DNA of 24,389 nt from a virus. The stretch lies in IMG/VR virus record IMGVR_UViG_3300037488_002115, positions 1 to 24,389 of that record. One strand, written 5' to 3'. Under the pieces are notes generated by a model that saw only the letters and a program-made list of their open reading frames with translations, ran no database searches and was not told where the DNA came from. Shown piece after piece: positions 7,693 to 14,116 of this stretch (its first letter is position 1; the number at the start of each line of letters is the position of its first letter). The position numbers and the translations under genes were made by a program.

Positions 7693-8376
7693 TTACCTAT
7701 ATGATAATTGCACGGAAACGTCTGCGGTCGTAGTAAACCCTACATAAATTCCTGTTGTGCAAACTCTATCAAACAATAACGTATATGGCCTAAAGAATGT
7801 CGTTGCGTCAATTTGTATAATACAAATTATCGTTCCAGATTCCGCAGTATTATCATATATTATAATGGAGCCAACAGTAGGCGCTACGTCTGCGCAATGC
7901 ACAGTAACACAATGTAAAAATCCAGCAGAAGCTTTCACTTGAGTATCTGCAACACAGTTAATACCAGTATACTGATGCTCAACCCTAGCAACTAGAGCAT
8001 TCTGATCCTCATACGATGGAAGCTCATCATTTCTTGTATTTAAAGCTCCACGGGCAGAGGCTTGAATTGGTCCGCCCTGACCTTCAGTTCTTGTCGTTGG
8101 TGTAGCATTATATACGGCCAAAGGCAATGTATTCAATAAACCAGCAAAAGTTGATTGAACCGCAATTAAACCAGAGCGAACTCTGTCCCACGTAGTTCCA
8201 TTAAAAGAAGATAAATGTGTCGCTGTTAATGCACGTGTCGTTGTATTACTTACTGCATCGGCACCAGCAGCCTCAGTCGCTGATCCACCAGCGCTACTTG
8301 AAACAACATTAACGTTTAAACTTCCGTTAGCGTCTGTCTGAAGAGGGTCTATATTCGTTGGCGGTATAATTCTCAT
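7693..8376 (-). CDS. Virion-associated beta-rich protein, 227 residues
   Basis: The N-terminus MRIIPPTNIDPLQTDANGSL leads into a Ser/Gly/Ala-rich linker, then a segment SSFNGTTWDRVRSG and NTRNDELP. The FNGTT(F/W)DR.R motif recurs in phage structural proteins from many large tailed phages. Residues ~125-227 alternate hydrophobic strands with several Cys residues (IICIIQI and HCVTVHC among them) and end LSYR, consistent with a jelly-roll-like C-terminal domain. CGGAG precedes ATG 8376 by 6 bases. It lies between a small virion protein gene and the 93-residue gene. I infer a decoration or fibre-attachment role. Confidence 0.66.
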   Translation of the reverse strand: MRIIPPTNIDPLQTDANGSLNVNVVSSSAGGSATEAAGADAVSNTTTRALTATHLSSFNGTTWDRVRSGLIAVQSTFAGLLNTLPLAVYNATPTTRTEGQGGPIQASARGALNTRNDELPSYEDQNALVARVEHQYTGINCVADTQVKASAGFLHCVTVHCADVAPTVGSIIIYDNTAESGTIICIIQIDATTFFRPYTLLFDRVCTTGIYVGFTTTADVSVQLSYR

Positions 8377-8387
8377 GGATTCTCCGA

Positions 8388-8759
8388 TTAAGAGGCTGAG
8401 CCAGGTACGCGATCAACATGAAAATCAATTCTGACATTTAGTGTGGCATTTGCATCTGGTTGTAAAAATAAAGATAGCTTTCCTTCTAGACTTGGACTTC
8501 TCAAGCTAAATGGTGCACTAATATCTGCATCAATAAACGATGGCATTGCACCATCTTCATATAAGTAAACTAAAGTCTCATCTGTGCTCAAGGTTGTCGT
8601 ATATCTAACTTCGACATTTATAAGTGTGGCGTTTGAAGTTATATCGCGAATAACTATCTGATCAATTTCGCCTGAGTGCTTTTGGTCTATAATGTTATCG
8701 ATTAATACACCAGATGATGTAGCTACAATATTTTCGAAAAATTTTGTTACTGTTGACAT
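8388..8759 (-). CDS. Small beta-rich structural protein, 123 residues
   Basis: The protein has a short N-terminal helix (STVTKFFENIV) and then a continuous series of beta strands (QIVIRDITS, NVEVRYTT, LVYLYED, LSLFLQPDANATLNVRIDFHV). No catalytic motif, signal peptide or membrane span is visible. GGGG lies 5 bases before ATG 8759. It is the first gene of the appendage operon and has a candidate promoter upstream (8793-8825). A small jelly-roll-like decoration or fibre-base protein is a plausible reading, but I do not recognise a family. Confidence 0.63.
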   Translation of the reverse strand: MSTVTKFFENIVATSSGVLIDNIIDQKHSGEIDQIVIRDITSNATLINVEVRYTTTLSTDETLVYLYEDGAMPSFIDADISAPFSLRSPSLEGKLSLFLQPDANATLNVRIDFHVDRVPGSAS

Positions 8760-8792
8760 ACTTTCCCCATTAAGACATTTATATCATCTTCT

Positions 8793-8825
8793 ATTATACA
8801 ATAAATTTAGTAGTAGCTATTTGTG
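8793..8825 (-). promoter_or_regulatory. Candidate promoter of the appendage operon
   Basis: On the minus strand, CACAAATAGC (8816-8825) is followed after 17 bases by TATAAT (8793-8798), and the coding start lies ~34 bases further on. The same CACAAATAGC plus TATAAT pair occurs before the gene at 17468, there with 20 bases between. TATAAT matches a sigma-70-type -10 box. The upstream element does not match a standard -35 box and may be a phage-specific site. Confidence 0.42.
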
Positions 8826-8892
8826 ATGTTAATGACTTAAATTACTTAAAGTTTGTGTTCGCAGATATTTGAGCCGCAGCAGACAAATAAAA

Positions 8893-8921
8893 AAGCCAAC
8901 GAAATTTGGGTTCGTTGGCTT
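8893..8921 (-). terminator. Rho-independent terminator of the nuclease cassette
   Basis: An 11-bp perfect stem (AAGCCAACGAA / TTCGTTGGCTT) encloses a 7-base loop. On the minus strand it is followed directly by TTTTATTTG. It lies 36 bases after the stop of the HNH gene, so it ends transcription of the two-gene cassette before the appendage operon. Confidence 0.85.
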
Positions 8922-8956
8922 GGAGAACTACAGCTGCAAAATTGCGATTTCTGTGA

Positions 8957-10582
8957 TTATAACTTTAATTCGTAAATATTAGAACCACACCCATGTATCT
9001 TGTAAACTCCAGCCGCTGAAGCTACATCCTTTTCTGGTATTCCTGGTTTAGCACGGTACGAAAAACGATTCTCTCTCTTGTATCCATTAGTGTAATGATA
9101 ATCTAGTTTTGTTTTTCCGACAAATGAAAATCCGTTAATGCTATATACGTTTCCACCGCCAAATCTAAGATCAGCATAGGTTAATATAGAATCATATTTT
9201 CTTTCTCTCAAAAAGCTGATTGAGTGTTTTAAAAGTTTACTAAATCCACCGACAACATTTGTGTTAAGTTTTGATGCAAACCTAGCTATCTCGATTTTAT
9301 TTTTATATTTTTCTATAAAAGAATTTCTAAAGCTAATTGCAGATACAATTTCACCATTAATAATTAATCCAAAACTATAGATATTTTTTGCGTCACCGGA
9401 TATGTGATTTTTCTCAAAAAAATCTTTTGATTCTTTGTGAGTTAATTCAACAATTTTTGTTTTTCTGGCGTGTATTTTACTTACAGATTGCTTAAGCTTA
9501 TTCTCTATCATAGATATAGCAATATCTCTATTTAAATACCATTCATCTGAAAAGAAAATTAATGTGTTTGAATTCTTATCTTTAATATCTTTTATTGTAT
9601 ATTTTTTACCCGCAAACAGCTTTGTCAATGGTGAGATATAAACGCTTATATTATCTTTTTCCCAAGAATTACTTTCCACATTTATTGTTCCACCATATTT
9701 TTTAAATAAATACGTTACAGGCTCTGAGTTATACCTATTCTCTATAGCTTCATGCTTATCAACAGAAGATCTCTCTTTTAATGTTTTAATAATATGATCT
9801 CTGGAACATAATACTTTTCCATTATTTTTCCAATCACGAATACCGTTATCTTTTATTGGAATGATATGATCACATTCTAAAGTCAATCTATTTTCCTGTA
9901 AAATTTCTTTTTCATTTTTTAATAGCTCTTCTGAAATACCACATTCTTCGCAGCAATAATTGGCTCTTTTCATTAGTGAATCTCTGTCGTTTTTCTGGAA
10001 TAAAGAACTAATCCTCCAATTTGCAGACACCAATGTTCTGTCAACTATCCAGTTGCGACTTTCTGGTCCTGATTTAAATAAAGTCTTTAACTCTTTTCTC
10101 TCAAATTTACACTTCATAACCTCTTTTATTTTTTCAGAAGATCTTTTTATTCTAGTATCGGTCCTGGCCGTTAATCCAAAATTCCATGAACGTTTCTCAC
10201 CAGATTCGTATGATTTAATTAATCCTTTTGAATTTTTAGCTCTACCATCTTCTGACTGATTGCGCTTTGTATTGATTTCCTTAATCCAGTCATATTCTCC
10301 TGATGCGTAATTTTCTTTTGATGTTTTGCCTATGTGAAATTTTCTTTTTTCTTCCATTTGTTCTAACGAAAAGTGTTTGTTAAGGATTCTAACGACTCCT
10401 GATTTGGCCTCATACATAATATCCGGCAACTTGGATATTTTCTCTGCGCTCATATTTTGATTATAATAACTAATTATAAGTTGCTCTTGCTTTTCTTTAA
10501 AATCTTTATGCGATGAGGCAATATGCTTTGATAATTTTTGAAAAGTTTGATTGCAAATAGGGCATTGATTTGAGATAAACAT
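8957..10582 (-). CDS. C2H2 + HNH endonuclease with C-terminal GNAT-like domain (putative homing endonuclease)
   Basis: The 541-residue protein has three modules. A C2H2 zinc finger lies at the N-terminus (C7, C10, H20, H25: CPICNQTFQKLSKHIASSH). An HNH nuclease core follows at about 205-270 (CEEC, then LECDHIIPIKDNG with H239, then NGKVLCSRDHIIKT with H263). The usual second zinc pair is C259 plus D262 here instead of two Cys. A GNAT-like C-terminal domain at about 345-512 (GGFSKLLKHSISFL, TYADLRFGGGNVYSINGFSF) and the ending YKIHGCGSNIYEL are typical of a domain often fused to phage nucleases. It is translationally coupled to the upstream gene (TAATG). Site-specific DNA cleavage and spread by homing are inferred from the family. 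No target can be seen. Confidence 0.85.
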   Translation of the reverse strand: MFISNQCPICNQTFQKLSKHIASSHKDFKEKQEQLIISYYNQNMSAEKISKLPDIMYEAKSGVVRILNKHFSLEQMEEKRKFHIGKTSKENYASGEYDWIKEINTKRNQSEDGRAKNSKGLIKSYESGEKRSWNFGLTARTDTRIKRSSEKIKEVMKCKFERKELKTLFKSGPESRNWIVDRTLVSANWRISSLFQKNDRDSLMKRANYCCEECGISEELLKNEKEILQENRLTLECDHIIPIKDNGIRDWKNNGKVLCSRDHIIKTLKERSSVDKHEAIENRYNSEPVTYLFKKYGGTINVESNSWEKDNISVYISPLTKLFAGKKYTIKDIKDKNSNTLIFFSDEWYLNRDIAISMIENKLKQSVSKIHARKTKIVELTHKESKDFFEKNHISGDAKNIYSFGLIINGEIVSAISFRNSFIEKYKNKIEIARFASKLNTNVVGGFSKLLKHSISFLRERKYDSILTYADLRFGGGNVYSINGFSFVGKTKLDYHYTNGYKRENRFSYRAKPGIPEKDVASAAGVYKIHGCGSNIYELKL

Positions 10583-12177
10583 TACTTTGAGTCTTCTTTT
10601 TCAAATTTTTCCTTTACTGCAATTAATCCGCCATAATATGTTTGACAGGCTTTTGCGATCTTGCCCTTTCCAATTAAGTCCAGCTCGTTTTCGGTTGGAA
10701 AATGACCAAGCTCTTCGTAAACCATCATTATTTCTTCTTCAAGATTTTCCCAAATATTCCAAAATCCTGATGGCTTTTGATTTTTAGACTCTCTAACTGT
10801 TTGAAGCCCTAAAATTTCTGCAATCTTATACATTCCGCCGAATTTTACGATCTTTTTAGCTAGGCCAGATTTGTTAATTTTCTTTAAGTGGCAGCCGCTA
10901 GGCAAAACTCCATCCTTAATATACGGAAGAAGATCTTGTTCTAAGGAAGATATATCTTCAGACGTTCCGTACAAAATATTTATTCGGTCATCATTATTGA
11001 GTTCTTTTATATGGATGCCAATTTTGCATAGTTTGCTTTTAATAACAGAATGAACATCATCAAGGCATGATCTCTCAAAATCTTCAGGCTCAAATATAAT
11101 AAGGTTTAAATTGCTATTTTTATATATCTCCCCCTTTATCTTTCTTCTTTCGTTATATCTTATTGAACGACTACTTGCTGAGCTATTGCTATAACCAAAT
11201 ATTTCTATGTAATATTCATTGTTATCTGTGGCAATTACAGAGAAATCAGATCGGTAACCAGTATCTGCAATATATTTTTCGTATTCAAATTTAATATCAT
11301 TTAATTCTAGTATATTTGAAAAAATTAATTCATAAGAACTTTTAACCCACCTACCACTCTTAGTCTTTAAAATTGTTTTGGTTTTTGTTATATTCATAGC
11401 ATCCTTAACTTTATTTATTCCGCCATGAACTCTATTTATAGAATTTAACACTCCAGATTCTCCAAGATTAATTAAATCCAATGATGATGGGAAATGACCA
11501 ATTTTTTCTTGAATTTCTTCGATATACTCCTTAATATTATCTATATCATTCCAATGGTATATTTTAACCATACCCAAAGACGCTCTTTTAGTTTGATATC
11601 CTAATTTTTCAGCAACTGCATCCATACCCTCATGATAATCATAAATTGGTCCGATTACATTATGATGCCCACGATCAGTTAATTCTTTTTGAGTTGGGAA
11701 TCTACTGAGTTCTTTGCAAATAGGGCTTAGAATTTTTTCTATATTGCAGAAACTCTTCCAATGATTTCTTGCCTCTTGTAACGGCTCTTTTCCGATTTTT
11801 TTCATTACTTCTGTAAAACCACCATTATTATTGATAGCTTTGGCTAACATGGTCTTTTTTGCTTTACGCATATCTTCTAGTGATGGGACTTTTCCAATTT
11901 GTTTTTCAAGATCATTTATCTCTTTTTCAATATTTTCAAAATCATTCCAATACCCAAAATCGTTAAAATCTGAACGTTGACTCCGATAACCATGTTTTTC
12001 AGCAAAATCTTTCATACCATCGTGATACTTATTAATTGCTGCCTCAATTGAACCAAGCCCATTCTCCCTCATTTCATTGCCATTAGGAAAATGACCAAGT
12101 GCCTTGATTAATGGTTCTAACTCTTTAATTACCAAATCAGAATCTTTTAAAGATCCCCTTTTTCTATATGTGGCCAT
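10582..12177 (-). CDS. PD-(D/E)XK-like nuclease embedded in six helical repeats (putative homing endonuclease)
   Basis: The 531-residue protein carries repeats of ~55 residues with the form GHFP..xxL...G...L..AI....GG...V...LG. Four lie before the nuclease (motifs near residues 28, 95, 158, 227) and two after it (near 423 and 491). Such repeats look like DNA-binding helical units. The central domain (~275-370) shows E283, SDF with D311, and YYIEIFGY with E325. A Lys-rich helix follows (RRKIKGEIYK), which may supply the Lys in the variant where it moves out of the E-x-K strand. This fits the PD-(D/E)XK/EDxHD nuclease superfamily. AAGGGG precedes ATG 12177. Homing is inferred from architecture and from its place next to the capsid gene. 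Confidence 0.78.
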   Translation of the reverse strand: MATYRKRGSLKDSDLVIKELEPLIKALGHFPNGNEMRENGLGSIEAAINKYHDGMKDFAEKHGYRSQRSDFNDFGYWNDFENIEKEINDLEKQIGKVPSLEDMRKAKKTMLAKAINNNGGFTEVMKKIGKEPLQEARNHWKSFCNIEKILSPICKELSRFPTQKELTDRGHHNVIGPIYDYHEGMDAVAEKLGYQTKRASLGMVKIYHWNDIDNIKEYIEEIQEKIGHFPSSLDLINLGESGVLNSINRVHGGINKVKDAMNITKTKTILKTKSGRWVKSSYELIFSNILELNDIKFEYEKYIADTGYRSDFSVIATDNNEYYIEIFGYSNSSASSRSIRYNERRKIKGEIYKNSNLNLIIFEPEDFERSCLDDVHSVIKSKLCKIGIHIKELNNDDRINILYGTSEDISSLEQDLLPYIKDGVLPSGCHLKKINKSGLAKKIVKFGGMYKIAEILGLQTVRESKNQKPSGFWNIWENLEEEIMMVYEELGHFPTENELDLIGKGKIAKACQTYYGGLIAVKEKFEKEDSK

Positions 12178-12239
12178 AGTATACCCCTTATTAATTTATA
12201 TTAATTCAAAATAGGCTTCGTCGTATATAACACTGCACA

Positions 12240-12290
12240 TACCCAATTCTGATATTATAAGTATACTGTAAAAATTTAAAAATACCTCAA
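12240..12290 (-). promoter_or_regulatory. AT-rich leader with possible promoter of the nuclease cassette
   Basis: Between the capsid terminator and the nuclease gene, the minus strand holds TTGAGG and TTTACAGTATACTTATAATA, which could provide -35 and -10 boxes. GTATAC recurs close to the start codon at 12179-12184. No clear optimum spacing is seen, so this is only a candidate for a cassette-own promoter. Confidence 0.28.
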
Positions 12291-12318
12291 AAATTTTAGT
12301 TATTTTTATAAACAAAGA

Positions 12319-12352
12319 AAATCCCCTTATGAAATAAATCATAAGGGGATTT
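12319..12352 (-). terminator. Strong terminator after the major capsid gene
   Basis: A perfect 14-bp stem (AAATCCCCTTATGA / TCATAAGGGGATTT) with a 6-base loop is followed on the minus strand by TCTTTGTTTAT. It starts 26 bases after the capsid stop codon. This ends or strongly reduces the capsid transcript and separates it from the nuclease cassette. Confidence 0.85.
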
Positions 12353-12377
12353 GAAAAATATTAGTTTAGACTAAATA

Positions 12378-13400
12378 TTAGACAGTTACGAAACCAGAGG
12401 CAACTCCTCTCGGGCTCACTATACCTATCCCAATTATTTGCGAAACAACGAAGCCGATCTTGAGCTGTTTAGGTTCGTCAGCGGGAAGTACCTCTATGTC
12501 CTGGCGTATGGGCATAACACCGACGAATTCGGGGTCAGCGCAACCAAAGACCTGCTTAGGCGGAACAATCTTCGATACAATGATATCGGCGCCGAAGATG
12601 TGACCGTAAAGACCAGTCTGAAGCAACTCACGTTGCGTCACGGGATCGACCTGTGATGCGCCAGCCGCACCTGCAGATTCCCAGTTAAGAATATCAGTGT
12701 ATTCATTGATATTCATGAAGTACTTAGCTAGAACGTTATCCCAACGATCAACCTGTCGCTTGAGCTTGAGGAGGCCGGTTTTGGCAAGTTCGTCAGTCGT
12801 GGTACCGTTATCAAGCGTCTGTAACGTGTTTTCTCCACCTTTTGCTGCATCGGCTGCGAAGTCAAGTGCCGCAAAGATGTTGGCATCTTCTTGGGCTTGA
12901 ATTTCTTGGCGAGCCTTCTGCTGCATACGGTCGATAACGTTAAATCTACGACGTTTGACTTCAGCAATACGAACGGTCGGGTTAGAAACAACTTCAAATT
13001 CAGGAACGGTTACGCGATCACCGAATACACGGCTTTCAGGAACAGCACCATTTGAAGAGATAACTACTGCAGCGACATCGATATCACGGTCATAAACCGG
13101 AAGAGCACCTTGAGGAAGGGGATCTACAACGAGGGCCTTACGACCAACGCCTTGATAATCTAAGTTTCTGCGAATAGGGTTAGCCATGGCTTGACCGAGT
13201 GCAATTTTGCCTTCTTGCGTGTGAAGAGCCTGAGCGATGAGTTCATCACGCTGAGATTCACTGAAAGACGGAGCGTCGGTTAGACCCGAGCTTGAAGGGT
13301 TGAGTTCTTCAGCGATAGCAGCATATTTGACAATTTTCTGAAGAGCGTCCTTAACACTGGCTGCACTTAGATCGCCTTGGGTATTGAATAAAGTAGACAT
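12378..13400 (-). CDS. Major capsid protein, HK97 fold
   Basis: The start is ATG 13400 (340 residues, MSTLFNTQGDLSAASVKDAL). AAGGAG lies 6 bases upstream, and a longer reading from 13427 would overlap the upstream gene with no ribosome binding site. The protein has a helical N-terminal arm (~1-75), then NPIRRNLDYQGVGRK and LPQGALPVYDRDIDVA, and a spine-helix region rich in charged residues (RMQQKARQEIQAQEDANIFA). The P and A domains follow, with DRWDNVLAKYFMN, IFGADIIVSKIVPP and a C-terminal RGVASGFVTV. This matches HK97-type capsid proteins of large phages. The length fits an MCP without a big insertion. Base composition is less AT-rich than in neighbouring non-structural genes, as expected for a highly expressed protein. 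It follows the decoration-like gene by 10 bases. Confidence 0.92.
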   Translation of the reverse strand: MSTLFNTQGDLSAASVKDALQKIVKYAAIAEELNPSSSGLTDAPSFSESQRDELIAQALHTQEGKIALGQAMANPIRRNLDYQGVGRKALVVDPLPQGALPVYDRDIDVAAVVISSNGAVPESRVFGDRVTVPEFEVVSNPTVRIAEVKRRRFNVIDRMQQKARQEIQAQEDANIFAALDFAADAAKGGENTLQTLDNGTTTDELAKTGLLKLKRQVDRWDNVLAKYFMNINEYTDILNWESAGAAGASQVDPVTQRELLQTGLYGHIFGADIIVSKIVPPKQVFGCADPEFVGVMPIRQDIEVLPADEPKQLKIGFVVSQIIGIGIVSPRGVASGFVTV

Positions 13401-13406
13401 TGCATT

Positions 13407-13412
13407 CTCCTT
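13407..13412 (-). promoter_or_regulatory. Ribosome binding site that decides the capsid start
   Basis: AAGGAG on the minus strand, 6 bases before ATG 13400, is the best Shine-Dalgarno match in this region. It supports the short reading of the capsid gene and overlaps the stop codon of the gene upstream. Confidence 0.75.
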
Positions 13413-14058
13413 AGGTTTGTACGCCAAGCAAGTAAATTGCCATAAATTCTACGTCAGACGTTCCGCCTGCCGCCACACTTGTGGTTGACACCAGTGACGT
13501 ATCTGACACTGGGCCGAGTACTAGAGCAACTGCGGTATTGACAGTTGAAGTAGTAAGTTTTCCATCATTGGTACCATCTTTCGTTTTACCATAAAGTTTC
13601 GCATTAAGCGCAGCTCCGGTAAATTGCGAACTGTCGTACCATGCTTCTACAGTGACACCGTAGAGGCCGGGTTTCGTCCAAAGCGTTGCTTTGCCGGAAC
13701 CAGTCATCGTGTGAGGACCAACAACTACAGCGCCAACAGTCGGCTTTCCGCCCATACCAGTTCCCTGGCCAGTTACTGAGCCAATGACGGTACCAAAGAG
13801 CGTACCATATCCGTGACCCGGCGTAGCTGAAGAAGTACCTTCGTCAACAAGACCGTAAAGGATACCATCGGTAGCCACATCGCGGAGTGTTAATTGATAA
13901 CGAGGACCCTGTTGAAAGACGTCTGCTGCATACGCATCAGTCGTCGTGGTTAGTGCTATGAAAGCAGCGACTTCACCACCGGTAACCAATCGCATATCAT
14001 CATCTTCAATATCGAATTGGCCAAGCGGTTGAACCCCTGGTTGTAATAGTTTTAACAT
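13411..14058 (-). CDS. Capsid decoration/stabilisation-like protein, 215 residues
   Basis: The protein is beta-rich, with no membrane span or signal peptide. It begins MLKLLQPGVQPLGQFDIEDD, continues MRLVTGGEVAAFI, and has a Gly/Thr-rich middle (YGTLFGTVIGSVTGQGTGMG) and a compact C-terminal strand series ending VEFMAIYLLGVQT. GGAGATAAAAT precedes ATG 14058. It sits immediately upstream of the major capsid gene, 10 bases apart, where tailed phages often encode a head-stabilising or decoration protein, and it shares the capsid gene's less AT-rich composition. The role is inferred from position and composition. No family name is certain. Confidence 0.72.
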   Translation of the reverse strand: MLKLLQPGVQPLGQFDIEDDDMRLVTGGEVAAFIALTTTTDAYAADVFQQGPRYQLTLRDVATDGILYGLVDEGTSSATPGHGYGTLFGTVIGSVTGQGTGMGGKPTVGAVVVGPHTMTGSGKATLWTKPGLYGVTVEAWYDSSQFTGAALNAKLYGKTKDGTNDGKLTTSTVNTAVALVLGPVSDTSLVSTTSVAAGGTSDVEFMAIYLLGVQT

Positions 14059-14087
14059 ATTTTATCTCCATGAGATTAATTTGTTGT

Positions 14088-14113
14088 GTATAGATTAGAA
14101 ATTTAATCTATAC
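14088..14113 (-). repeat. 10-bp inverted repeat in the leader of the capsid operon
   Basis: GTATAGATTA and TAATCTATAC form a perfect 10-bp stem with a 6-base loop, just after the stop at 14117 and 30 bases before ATG 14058. No T-run follows on the minus strand, so it is not a standard terminator. It may be an RNA-processing, stability or regulatory hairpin for the abundant capsid mRNA. Confidence 0.5.
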
Positions 14114-14116
14114 GGT

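Noticed and set aside
9960-10259. Plus-strand open frame of 99 codons
   Set aside because: It is an antisense shadow of the HNH gene, with no start signal.
11113-11130. TTGCTATTTTTATATA on the plus strand, similar to the leader motif
   Set aside because: It is inside a coding region and in the opposite orientation to all genes, so it is probably chance in AT-rich sequence.
13401-13427. Longer start for the major capsid protein
   Set aside because: It overlaps the upstream stop and lacks a ribosome binding site, while AAGGAG lies directly before ATG 13400.
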